Source: Bacteriovoracaceae bacterium (GTDB taxonomy: Bacteria; Bdellovibrionota; Bacteriovoracia; Bacteriovoracales; Bacteriovoracaceae). Taken from it: a stretch of 64,000 nt of DNA. Of this stretch, positions 38,913 to 47,566 are shown piece after piece (the first letter of the stretch is position 1; every line of letters begins with the position of its first letter). The DNA lies in contig JAMPXB010000010.1 in the NCBI GenBank assembly GCA_023701435.1, positions 52,693-116,692 on the forward strand, read 5' to 3'. The position numbers and the translations under genes are program-made. The notes beneath the pieces were generated by a model. That model was given only the letters and a program-made list of their open reading frames with translations, ran no database searches and was not told where the DNA came from.

Positions 38913-39683
38913 ATGAAACTGTTGGGTTTTATTGGATTATTTCTTTCTCAGTCTGCTTTAGCAGCTGGGGGCTTCAATTTTTTCACTGAAGCATCTCACG
39001 CACTTCATCTTCCAGCGCACACACTTGCCTTGGTTGCTGGATCAATTATCATGCTCGTTGCTGGTGTGGTTTATCGTGCCCAGCTTTCAAGTGTTAAAAA
39101 TTATGTGATTCCAGATAAGGGAATTTCTACTCGTAACATTCTTGAAGCTCTTGGCCAGGCTATGTACAGCACTGCTAAGACTGTAATGGGTGAAGAGAGT
39201 GCAAAGAAATATTTCTCTTATGTTATCTTCTGCTTCCTTTTCATTTTAATTAACAACGTCATCGGTGTTTTACCTGGTTCGATGTCAGCAAACCAAAACC
39301 TAAATACAACTTTAGCTCTTGGTATTTTTACTTTCTTCTATTTTAACTTCCAAGGTATCCGTGCTGTTGGTTTTGTTAATTATATGAAGCACTTTGCTGG
39401 TCCAATGCCAGCTCTTGCTATCCTCATTTTCCCTATCGAATTGATTTCGGTATCAGTTCGTCCTCTATCTTTGGCACTTCGTCTTCGTGGTAACATGGAT
39501 GGTGACCATTTGATTCTGGGAATTTTCTCTGAACTAGTTCCATACATTGTACCAATTCCGTTCTATGCAATGGGTATCTTTGTTGGATTCCTTCAGGCTT
39601 TCGTATTTACACTTTTAACAATGATCTATATTGGAATGGCCACTGCTCACCACGATCATGGCGAGCATGAACATCACCACTAG
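38913..39683 (+). CDS. atpB: ATP synthase Fo subunit a
   Basis: The 256-residue membrane subunit has the conserved PLSLALRLRGNMDGDHLI helix containing the essential arginine near the c-ring, and the FVFTLLTMIYIGMATAH last helix. An N-terminal signal-like segment (residues 1-18, ending ALAAG) is seen. The last 11 residues are a His-rich tail. Subunit a forms the proton (or sodium) half-channels. It is 8 bases after the AtpI-like gene and precedes atpE. Confidence 0.95.
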   Translation: MKLLGFIGLFLSQSALAAGGFNFFTEASHALHLPAHTLALVAGSIIMLVAGVVYRAQLSSVKNYVIPDKGISTRNILEALGQAMYSTAKTVMGEESAKKYFSYVIFCFLFILINNVIGVLPGSMSANQNLNTTLALGIFTFFYFNFQGIRAVGFVNYMKHFAGPMPALAILIFPIELISVSVRPLSLALRLRGNMDGDHLILGIFSELVPYIVPIPFYAMGIFVGFLQAFVFTLLTMIYIGMATAHHDHGEHEHHH

Positions 39684-39713
39684 GATCGTTTTTTTTTAAC
39701 AAAGGGATATTAA

Positions 39714-39968
39714 ATGGAAACTGTATCAACTGCTATGTCTACTAACTCATGGGTAGTTCTTTCTGCCGCTATTGCTTTCGCTTCTGCTGTTATCGGTGGA
39801 ACTCTTTCTCAAGGTAAAGCTGCTTCTGTAGCTCTTGAAGGTATCGCTCGTAACCCAGCTGCTGCTGAAAAACTTCAGACTCCAATGATTCTTGCTCTTG
39901 CACTTATCGAGTCTCTAGTTCTTTTCGGTTTCGGTATCGCGTTCCTTATCCTTCAGAAAGCTGTTTAA
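39714..39968 (+). CDS. atpE: ATP synthase Fo subunit c
   Basis: The 84-residue protein makes the rotor ring. It has two helices joined by the polar loop ARNPAAA, preceded by QGKAASVALEG. The ion-binding glutamate is Glu66 in LALIESLVLFGF. Gln33 and Ser67 are also present, residues that coordinate sodium in some c-rings, though both can occur in proton types. Ribosome site AAAGGGATATTAA. Last gene of the Fo cluster, followed by a terminator. Confidence 0.96.
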   Translation: METVSTAMSTNSWVVLSAAIAFASAVIGGTLSQGKAASVALEGIARNPAAAEKLQTPMILALALIESLVLFGFGIAFLILQKAV

Positions 39969-39998
39969 TTTTTTAAATTAAAATCTGAGAAATAAGAG

Positions 39999-40023
39999 GG
40001 CCCTCGCAAGAGGGCCTTTTTTA
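39999..40023 (+). terminator. Rho-independent terminator after atpE
   Basis: GGCCCTC, GCAA loop, GAGGGCC, then seven T residues. It serves the plus-strand dnaN-atpE run and overlaps the end of the convergent minus-strand gene. Confidence 0.92.
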
Positions 40024-42009
40024 TTTCTCTTTCTCTTCTTCCTGGCTTCCCCTAAGTGTCGGGGATACGACCTTGCTTACTCCGGTAGAAACATTCGGGA
40101 TATGGACTGGATTCTTGTTAGCTATGGCACTGGCCTTTAATACCAAGCTACGTTTCTGACCTGTGCCCACATGCATTTTGTAGTTTGCTAGATATGCCTT
40201 TTTGGCAGGACCTTTTGGTAGTCGGGTAATCTCTTTATAGAGTTCTTTTTCTGCCTGAATGATTTTAGTTTTAGGGAGAACCTTGGCGAGCTCATCGTAT
40301 TGAAGTTCAGGATATAGGTGTTTGATCAGATCCGTGATTTCAACATTCCCCTTTTTAAATGCGGTTCTAACTAAATTCTGTCTTATTGGGGCTACTTTCA
40401 AAAATAATTCTTCTTCTAATTTAACCAGCTGTTTGGCATTAACCCGGCCGGACATTTTGCTTTTTTCAATCCGTGCTAAGAGTGGCTCGAGCTTGGCATT
40501 GGATTCAATAATGGCAGCAGTCACTGTTGTTGATCGGGCCAGTTTGGGTGCGCCCAATTTGAAGGCTTTATCCATTGTTTTCGCCCCTGCCTTATAGGCC
40601 AGGGTAGTGAGTGGATTATCGATGGGATAAAGTACAATTTCTAAAGTGTTTTTGGCGGCAGTTCCTGAAAACTTAATAGCCCTGCCCGTAGCCGTTTCTG
40701 CCAGAAAAACAGAACCCTTTTTGGTTAGGTTGGATAGAGCTGAATAGGAAGCTTTAAGCGTTTTCCTGGCCGGTGATAACAAATATGTTTTAATCGCCTT
40801 GAGTGAAATTCCGACAGCAGCTTTGCCGGCAATGATGACCTTCGACATTCTGCTGGCAGTCTTACTGAGACTTGATGCCTGAACGGCTTTGATACTGGAT
40901 TTGGAAACTTTAAAAAGTTTTGAAATTTTTGCAGCACCCTTCGCTCCGTGCTTAACCGCAGTTATGAGTCCGCCCGCCAAAAAATTTGGTACGACTTCCG
41001 CCACTAACGTTCCGGAAATACCACACAGTCCAGTGACTAGGGTTTTACAGGGAAGGCAATCGTAGCTATCTGCTGGTTTAAGACATTTTCCTAAATGGGG
41101 AGCACCCTGCCACTTTTCACAAAAGATACTGGTCTTTAACCAGTCTTTAATAGAGGCGACAAAAGTTTGCCAAATCTTTTTCATGGTACCAGGAAAATCA
41201 TCAATCAAAGCCTGAAAGACACTAGGATCTTCTGATGCTTTTGCTAATGCTAGTTGAGAAGTGGAAGTGTGATTTTCTGCACCTGAAACCCAGTCCCAAA
41301 ATTCTCCCATTTTTTTTCCGGCAGTGGAGCCCGCAATTTTTAAAAGATCCCAGGCACCGCTTAGGTAAGTCATCGTAGCTTTAAAAAAGGCTGTGCCCAA
41401 TTGAGTGACACAACTGTCATTGCCGAGATGACAATTTTTGATCTTATTTTTTTCTGGCAGGAACTGTTCAGCGACATAACCACCCATAGCACCTGCGGGA
41501 AGACTGGCCAGACTTAAGGCGGAGCTAGCGAGCACGCAATTAAGATCGTCAGGACATTGTTTTTGAACAGCTATCTTTCGGGGTTCAGTACAACTGAGTT
41601 CTTCACCAACATGACTAAATTGATTTAAGTTCAATTTGAGATTTTCCGCTTCGGCGGGAAGTTGGCAATTACCATTACTGCATCCAGCTTTGGTTTCTAA
41701 TTGATTTTGTACTCTCAGTAATTTTGATTCGAGATAATTGATTTCAGTAATGTATTTCCAGCAGGACTCACTTAGCCCATGGGCCCGGTGATAGGCTTCA
41801 AGGTTGGGGGGAATTTTTCCTTTCGGTAAACATTCTTGCTGATACTTTGTTCCAAGATTTTTGAGTCGATCAAGTAGAGCTGGAACACACTCGCCCTTTT
41901 CGCATTTATCGATATTACTGGCAGCTTTCACTGCGGGGAAATGAAGTCCGAGGGAGGTGAGCCCTAAAACAAGAACCAGCTTAATGGAAATAAATCGCCT
42001 CACCATCAT
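40021..42009 (-). CDS. Hypothetical secreted Cys-rich protein, 662 residues
   Basis: No family is recognised. A signal peptide (about 1-29, ending AVKAAS) is followed by a Cys-containing N-terminal half with paired cysteines (DKCEKGEC, GCSNGNC, DDLNCV, KNCHLGNDSC, DYDCLPCKTLVTGLC-like). The C-terminal half has alternating hydrophobic and Lys/Ala/Ser-rich helices without cysteine. The paired cysteines suggest disulfide-bonded folding outside the cytoplasm. The protein could be a secreted effector, an adhesin or an envelope protein; there is no basis to choose. The first two codons are both Met, and start choice is minor. Confidence 0.6.
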   Translation of the reverse strand: MMVRRFISIKLVLVLGLTSLGLHFPAVKAASNIDKCEKGECVPALLDRLKNLGTKYQQECLPKGKIPPNLEAYHRAHGLSESCWKYITEINYLESKLLRVQNQLETKAGCSNGNCQLPAEAENLKLNLNQFSHVGEELSCTEPRKIAVQKQCPDDLNCVLASSALSLASLPAGAMGGYVAEQFLPEKNKIKNCHLGNDSCVTQLGTAFFKATMTYLSGAWDLLKIAGSTAGKKMGEFWDWVSGAENHTSTSQLALAKASEDPSVFQALIDDFPGTMKKIWQTFVASIKDWLKTSIFCEKWQGAPHLGKCLKPADSYDCLPCKTLVTGLCGISGTLVAEVVPNFLAGGLITAVKHGAKGAAKISKLFKVSKSSIKAVQASSLSKTASRMSKVIIAGKAAVGISLKAIKTYLLSPARKTLKASYSALSNLTKKGSVFLAETATGRAIKFSGTAAKNTLEIVLYPIDNPLTTLAYKAGAKTMDKAFKLGAPKLARSTTVTAAIIESNAKLEPLLARIEKSKMSGRVNAKQLVKLEEELFLKVAPIRQNLVRTAFKKGNVEITDLIKHLYPELQYDELAKVLPKTKIIQAEKELYKEITRLPKGPAKKAYLANYKMHVGTGQKRSLVLKASAIANKNPVHIPNVSTGVSKVVSPTLRGSQEEEKEK

Positions 42010-42063
42010 TCTAGTCGTATCGAAATAAGGGCGGGTTTACTTTAGCATTAAAGTCAAAAATGA

Positions 42064-44865
42064 TTAAGATTTCAGGCTCTTGGCCAGATACCTACCAGTG
42101 TGAGAAGCCTTAACCTTGGCCACCATCTCCGGCGTTCCTTCAGCGACAATCTGACCGCCGCCCTGACCACCTTCAGGTCCCAAATCAATGACCCAATCAG
42201 CGGTTTTAATCACATCCAGATTATGTTCAATAATGAGCAAGGAATGCCCTTGTTCCACTAATTGATTGAGGGCCTTCAGGAGAATATTGATATCTTCAAA
42301 ATGGAGACCGGTCGTTGGCTCATCTAATACATATAAGGTCGAACCTTTAACTGATTTAGAAAGTTCCCGTGAGAGCTTTAATCTTTGGGCTTCTCCTCCA
42401 GACAAGGTGGTGGCTGGTTGTCCTAATTTGATATAGCCCAGACCGACCGCATTTAATACTTTCAGCGCACGATTAACTTTGGGGTGATTTTCAAAAAAAC
42501 CTTCGGCTTCTTCAATACTCATCGCCAGAACATCAGCGATATTTTTACCGCGATAAAGAATGGAGAGAGTTTCATTGTTATAGCGTGAACCTCGGCATTC
42601 GGAACACGTTACATAAACATCTGGCAGAAAGTGCATTTCAATTTTTAAAACACCATTGCCTTCACAAGTCTCACAACGCCCACCCTTTACATTAAAAGAG
42701 AAGCGCCCAGGCTTATAACCCCTAACCTTCGCTTCATTGGTCATGCAGAAAATGTTTCTGATGGCATCAAAAAGTCCAGTATAGGTTGCCGGATTGGAGT
42801 GAGGGGTCCTTCCGATGGGCGATTGATCTAATTCGATGAGGCTTTGAATTTTATCAACACCAGTGATGGAATGATAATTGGCTGAGCTGCCTCGTCTTCC
42901 ACGGGAGAGATAATTTTTAATCGCTGGCACCAGTATTTTATGGATCAAAGTAGATTTGCCGGAACCAGAAACACCGGTAATACAGGTCATTCCACCGAGT
43001 GGAAGTTTTAAGGTCACATCTTGTAAGTTATGTTCGCGTGCTTTATTTAAAGTAATAAATTCTTTTAAAGCACGACGTTTTTCTGGAATATGAATCTTGC
43101 GGGTGCCTGAGAGATACTGCCCGGTAATACTTTTTTTATCATTTTTGACAACATCGGGAGTCCCGGCAGAGACTACTTCCCCACCATGAATTCCGGCACC
43201 GGGGCCCATGTCGATAAGATAATCACTGGCCAGCATCGTATCTTCATCATGTTCAACGACCAGTACGGTATTTCCCAGATCTCTTAAATCAATCAAGGTC
43301 TTAATCAATTTTTCGTTGTCTCGCTGATGGAGACCAATACTTGGTTCATCTAAGACGTACAACACACCCGATAACGCCGAACCAATTTGGGTCGCCAGCC
43401 GGATCCGTTGTGATTCCCCTCCCGAAAGGGTCATGGCATCACGGTTAAGAGTGAGATAATTAAGACCAACGTTGAGAAGAAACTTCAATCGATCCCTAAC
43501 TTCTTTTAAGACCTTATGAGCGATGATGGCGCGATTGCCGGTAAACTCTAACTTGTCAAAGAATACGGAAGCATCCTGAATAGAGAGGTCGCAGACATCC
43601 ATGATGGACTGGCCCTCAATGGTAGCGGCCAGGGCAAAAGGATTGAGCTTTTTTCCCATACAGGCAGGACACTTTTTTATGATCATATACTCTTCCAGGT
43701 CCGCACGGGTCCTTTCAGATTCTGATTCGTTGTATTTTTTTTCTAACCAGGCGACGACACCAGGGAATTCTTTTTTAAAGTTCCAGGAAGAGTTTTCTGA
43801 TTCAAATTTATAGGTATAAATTTTATCAGAGCCTTCATAAAGAATGGTTCTAAATTTTTCAGAAAGTTTATTAAAAGGTTTTTCGACATCGACTTTCTCG
43901 GCTACTGCTACCGAACGCACCATTTGCATTAAAAAAGAATTCTTCTTCACAATGGGCATTGCCCCCTCTTCTAATGAAAGAGTTTCATCGAGTAGAAGGC
44001 TCTCTATATCAAAGCGCTTGGAAATACCTAGTCCGTTACAAGTGGGACAAGCCCCGAGTGGAGAATTAAAAGAAAAAAGACGGGGTTCTAAATCCGGAAA
44101 ACTCTTTCCGGACTTGAAGGAATAATTTTTCTCTGAATAAAAATTCTCTTTATCATCGGCGAGCACTACCAGATATCCATCCGAAAGCTTAAGTGCCTGC
44201 TCAACAGATTCTGTGAGACGGGGTCGGATCCCCTCTTTCATCACTAACCGGTCGATGACGATATCAATATTATTAAAACGGGATTTATTGATGTTGAGTG
44301 AATCTTCCAAATTAAGTATTTCGCCGTTGAGCCTAATACGGGAAAAACCCATGCTGATAAATTTGGCCAACTCTTCTTTGTGTTCTCCTTTCTTGGAGCG
44401 AATAACCGGAGAAAGTATTTGGAGCTTAGTTCCCACTTTGAACTTACAGATGGTTTCAACAATCTGCTGAGGAGATTGTTTCGAAACTTTCTCGCCGGTT
44501 TCCGGACAATGGGCATCACCCAAGCGGGCATAAAGCAGTCGCAGGTAATCGTAGATTTCGGTGATCGTCCCTACTGTTGAGCGAGGATTTTTATTGGTAG
44601 ATTTCTGGTCAATGGCAATGGCCGGTGAAAGACCGGTTATGCTTTCCACTTCTGGTGCTTCAATTTGCCCGATGAATTGGCGGGCATAACTGGAAAGGGA
44701 CTCGATATAACGGCGCTGGCCTTCGGCATAGATGGTATCAAAAGCAAGCGACGATTTGCCGGAACCAGATGGTCCAGTGATAACCGTTAAAGAATGACGA
44801 GGAAGGGCGACATCAATGTTTTTTAGATTATGAACTTTAGCTTTGGTGACCTGAATTTTTTCCAT
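42064..44865 (-). CDS. uvrA: Excinuclease ABC subunit A
   Basis: The 933-residue protein has two ABC ATPase halves. The first Walker A is TGPSGSGKSSLAF (about 31-43) and the second is TGVSGSGKSTLIH. ABC signatures are TLSGGESQRI and TLSGGEAQRL. Zinc-finger cysteines occur in CPTCNGLG, CPACMGKK and CETCEGNG/CSECRGSR. It recognises bulky DNA lesions with UvrB. The start overlaps the end of pdxA by 29 bases, with GAAGAAGG upstream. uvrA is the last gene of the minus-strand run that begins with mfd. Confidence 0.97.
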   Translation of the reverse strand: MEKIQVTKAKVHNLKNIDVALPRHSLTVITGPSGSGKSSLAFDTIYAEGQRRYIESLSSYARQFIGQIEAPEVESITGLSPAIAIDQKSTNKNPRSTVGTITEIYDYLRLLYARLGDAHCPETGEKVSKQSPQQIVETICKFKVGTKLQILSPVIRSKKGEHKEELAKFISMGFSRIRLNGEILNLEDSLNINKSRFNNIDIVIDRLVMKEGIRPRLTESVEQALKLSDGYLVVLADDKENFYSEKNYSFKSGKSFPDLEPRLFSFNSPLGACPTCNGLGISKRFDIESLLLDETLSLEEGAMPIVKKNSFLMQMVRSVAVAEKVDVEKPFNKLSEKFRTILYEGSDKIYTYKFESENSSWNFKKEFPGVVAWLEKKYNESESERTRADLEEYMIIKKCPACMGKKLNPFALAATIEGQSIMDVCDLSIQDASVFFDKLEFTGNRAIIAHKVLKEVRDRLKFLLNVGLNYLTLNRDAMTLSGGESQRIRLATQIGSALSGVLYVLDEPSIGLHQRDNEKLIKTLIDLRDLGNTVLVVEHDEDTMLASDYLIDMGPGAGIHGGEVVSAGTPDVVKNDKKSITGQYLSGTRKIHIPEKRRALKEFITLNKAREHNLQDVTLKLPLGGMTCITGVSGSGKSTLIHKILVPAIKNYLSRGRRGSSANYHSITGVDKIQSLIELDQSPIGRTPHSNPATYTGLFDAIRNIFCMTNEAKVRGYKPGRFSFNVKGGRCETCEGNGVLKIEMHFLPDVYVTCSECRGSRYNNETLSILYRGKNIADVLAMSIEEAEGFFENHPKVNRALKVLNAVGLGYIKLGQPATTLSGGEAQRLKLSRELSKSVKGSTLYVLDEPTTGLHFEDINILLKALNQLVEQGHSLLIIEHNLDVIKTADWVIDLGPEGGQGGGQIVAEGTPEMVAKVKASHTGRYLAKSLKS

Positions 44866-45778
44866 ATGAAACCTTCTTCAACATGTTCACAGCTTCTTTT
44901 AACGAGAAAGCACAACCCCGATAATCTGCCTGGTTTTTTCCAAACAAAGCAAAAGAAGTTCCGTGATCTGGACTAAAGCGAGGATAAGGAAGCCCTAAGG
45001 TAATATTTGAACCAATGAACCCCTGCAGTCCCTTAAAAACTCCCAGGCCCTGGTCATGAAATAAATATACCAGAAGATCTTGGGAAGACTTTTGCTCAAG
45101 CAGCATTGTATCACCAGGCAGTGGACCCCTGATATCTAATTTGAGTTTGTTGATTAAACGTTTAATGGCCGCATCAATGCGCTGATCCTCGTTCCCTATT
45201 ATACCCTTTTCGCCAGCGTGAGGGTTGAGCCCTGAGACTAAAATTCTTTTAGTCGGCCAGTTCCATTGCTGCAGGGTTTTCAGGGCAGCAAAGAGCCGGG
45301 TATAAATGAGCTCTTCAGTCATAGTTTCGGAAAGCTTATTGACTGGCACATGATCGGATAAAAGCAGCACCTGCATTTTGGGTGAGGAAAAAAACATACC
45401 CAGTTCCGGCCGATGATAGAAGGCACGAAAGTATTCAGTATGCCCAGGATAACCCGGGAATTGATCCTTGGAGGTTGGCAGGGTGAACAGCACTCCTGAC
45501 CCTTCACTAAGTTTCATACCCAGTTCCAGCGCGGTAAAACTCTGGGAGAAGTTAACTTGTGACAGCCACTCTACATCAATTTTAGTCCCAGCAACCTCAA
45601 GGTCATGGGGATTAATTTTAAAAGGAAGCTTTAAGGATGTGAGGGTCGCTTTAACCGCTGCCTCAAAGGCCAGGAGCTTAATGCAGGAGAGATCAGCTCT
45701 CCTCATTAAGAGACAACTCTTAAAGAAAACCTCCAGCCCAATACCTTGTTCATGGCCCTGGGTGACGTAGACTTTCAT
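44837..45778 (-). CDS. pdxA: 4-hydroxythreonine-4-phosphate dehydrogenase
   Basis: The 313-residue protein matches PdxA at its C-terminal half: SGLNPHAGEKGIIGNED, GPLPGDTML, LFHDQGLGVFKGL, and FSPDHGTSFALFGKNQADYRG with the metal-binding histidines. The family oxidises 4-hydroxythreonine phosphate in the DXP-dependent pyridoxal phosphate route. The N-terminal third (VYVTQGHEQGIGLEVFFKS) is more divergent than usual (normally TxGDPAGIGPEI): the Gly-Asp-Pro is changed to Gly-His-Glu. It follows the SurA-like gene, as surA-pdxA do in E. coli. Confidence 0.85.
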   Translation of the reverse strand: MKVYVTQGHEQGIGLEVFFKSCLLMRRADLSCIKLLAFEAAVKATLTSLKLPFKINPHDLEVAGTKIDVEWLSQVNFSQSFTALELGMKLSEGSGVLFTLPTSKDQFPGYPGHTEYFRAFYHRPELGMFFSSPKMQVLLLSDHVPVNKLSETMTEELIYTRLFAALKTLQQWNWPTKRILVSGLNPHAGEKGIIGNEDQRIDAAIKRLINKLKLDIRGPLPGDTMLLEQKSSQDLLVYLFHDQGLGVFKGLQGFIGSNITLGLPYPRFSPDHGTSFALFGKNQADYRGCAFSLKEAVNMLKKVSYGKNSGHQS

Positions 45779-45779
45779 A

Positions 45780-46706
45780 CTAGAGGAGATTTTTTATGTA
45801 ATAGTTCGAATATTCACGGTCAAACCAGTTATTGCTAACAGATTTACCCTTCGACATGAAAATGTCATTTTGAATTTCGTCTTTTTTCTTTAAGAAATCC
45901 TGAGATTCAACCAGGTCTTTTTTCTGCACGTAAAAGACATGAAGATAATTATTGAGCACAATGGACTTTGAAAAGGAGCCTTCAGAAGTCGTCTTCAAGG
46001 TTGAAGCCAGTTCTTTTGCCAGACCATCTTCGTTAAGGTTGTCCAATTGGCTAGTTTCAAGATCGCGGTATTCTTCGGGTAATTTACCAGTCAATTGGTA
46101 GTCTTTTAAAACGGCTAAAAATCTGTTTTCATTCTTATCAACCAGCTTGTCCTGGGCAATATAGAAATCCACCAGGTTGTACTTAAACGAAAGCGCATTA
46201 TTAGTGCTGTTTCGGCGGTAGTACTCATTTTTGATTTCTTGCTCAGTGACCGAGATTAGTGGCGCGATAATTCTTTGGGCGAAGACATTGTATTCCATGG
46301 TTTCACGAATAACTTCAAAATATTCTTCGTAAGTCAGACCCTTGCCTTTAAGAAATGCCAAAAGGTCGGCACGTCTTAAACCCAGGCGCTCTTCGGTCAT
46401 TTTAATTCTGGATTCAACGGCATCATCATTGATGACATACCCTTGGGCATTGATCTTATCTCTGATGATGAAAGAGCGGATGATGATATTGAGCAGTTCT
46501 TGCTGGCTATACTTCTTTTCACTGTAAATCATCGGCGAGACTTCCTGGCGGGCAGCAAGTGTGGCTTCAATACGCTGAATTTCAGACAAAGAAATTACAC
46601 GTGTATTTACGACAGCGACGATTTTATCGAGAAGTTTTTCAGAAGATTTTTTGTCCTGAGCGTGAGCTAGTGTCATGCTCAGGACGAAGATTAAAAATAA
46701 TTTCAC
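45780..46706 (-). CDS. SurA-like periplasmic chaperone
   Basis: The 308-residue protein has a signal peptide (about 1-16, ending AHAQ) and then a SurA N-domain (VAVVNTRVISLSEIQRIEATLA). The helical chaperone region follows. No obvious parvulin domain of the type GGDLG/GYH follows, so it may be a pure chaperone rather than an isomerase. It should act in the periplasm on unfolded outer-membrane proteins. It lies 12 bases after the PpiC-type gene and 1 base before pdxA. Confidence 0.75.
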   Translation of the reverse strand: MKLFLIFVLSMTLAHAQDKKSSEKLLDKIVAVVNTRVISLSEIQRIEATLAARQEVSPMIYSEKKYSQQELLNIIIRSFIIRDKINAQGYVINDDAVESRIKMTEERLGLRRADLLAFLKGKGLTYEEYFEVIRETMEYNVFAQRIIAPLISVTEQEIKNEYYRRNSTNNALSFKYNLVDFYIAQDKLVDKNENRFLAVLKDYQLTGKLPEEYRDLETSQLDNLNEDGLAKELASTLKTTSEGSFSKSIVLNNYLHVFYVQKKDLVESQDFLKKKDEIQNDIFMSKGKSVSNNWFDREYSNYYIKNLL

Positions 46707-46718
46707 TAACCAAGAATA

Positions 46719-47525
46719 TTATAAAAGATTTGGGTTTGTCTTGATTTCCGCGCCCTTGGCGAGATTTTTAAAATAATTCTCGATCATAGCGTCTCTTTTG
46801 GTGTCGTAAATGATCTTTTTGTACAAGTTCTTGTCAATTTGGTCATATGACTTAACGCCTACCACCTTAATAATGTGGTAACCCATTTGAGTTCTGACTG
46901 GCTTAGAGATGAACCCTACTTTCTGACCCTTGATAGCTTCGAAGTATTCTGGCGCCAGACGAGTTGGCGGTTGAAAGCCTAGGTCACCGCCCACTGGAGC
47001 AGTCGAAGTTTGAGAGAACTTATTGGCGTACTTAGCAAAGCTCTCTGGCTCTTTTTGTAGGATCATATAGATTTCTGTACTTTGTGACAGAGCAGCCTTC
47101 ACTTCTTCAGGAGTTGGTTCGGCCCGTAAACGATAGAGAATATGAGCTGTGCGGTATTCTTTGTTGTTCTCGTAATACTTCTTAACGTCTTCATCAGTGA
47201 CATTGATTTTCTTAAATTCATTTTCAAGATCCTTAGAGATCTGAGCATGAAAAAGAATGTCTTCTTGCTTGGCAATGACTTCAGGATCTTTATTGGTTCC
47301 GGTCTTTTTGGCCTTTTGAATGCCAAGCTGACGGTTAATCAGATCTTGCAGTGAAGTTTCTTTGGTGATTTTTCTTTGCCCAACAAACTTTAAGTTTTGA
47401 AGATGATATTCATCAAACTGTTTTTTAGTAATGGTTTGACCATTAACAGTTGCTACGACTTGATTTTGAGCAATGGCCGGCATGGCCATGGCGAAAGCAA
47501 TAATTGCTAAAGAAAGTTTTTTCAT
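46719..47525 (-). CDS. PpiC/parvulin-type periplasmic peptidyl-prolyl isomerase
   Basis: I take ATG 47525 (268 residues) because AGGG sits 6 bases before it, while the first ATG overlaps the ribosome site. A signal peptide (about 1-20, ending AIAQN) precedes a SurA_N-like region (VVATVNGQTITKKQFDEYH). The parvulin domain follows: TAHILYRLR, FAKYANKFSQ, GGDLGFQPP, GYHIIKVV. It should isomerise prolyl bonds in the periplasm. Its neighbour is a second SurA-like protein. Confidence 0.9.
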   Translation of the reverse strand: MKKLSLAIIAFAMAMPAIAQNQVVATVNGQTITKKQFDEYHLQNLKFVGQRKITKETSLQDLINRQLGIQKAKKTGTNKDPEVIAKQEDILFHAQISKDLENEFKKINVTDEDVKKYYENNKEYRTAHILYRLRAEPTPEEVKAALSQSTEIYMILQKEPESFAKYANKFSQTSTAPVGGDLGFQPPTRLAPEYFEAIKGQKVGFISKPVRTQMGYHIIKVVGVKSYDQIDKNLYKKIIYDTKRDAMIENYFKNLAKGAEIKTNPNLL

Positions 47526-47566
47526 ACACATCCCTGTGGTTTTTATTCAATCTAATAAAAACGGTA

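Noticed and set aside
42039..42054. ACTTTAGCATTAAAGT inverted repeat after the 662-residue gene
   Set aside because: Six-bp AT-rich arms without a T run are too weak for a terminator, and no function is evident.
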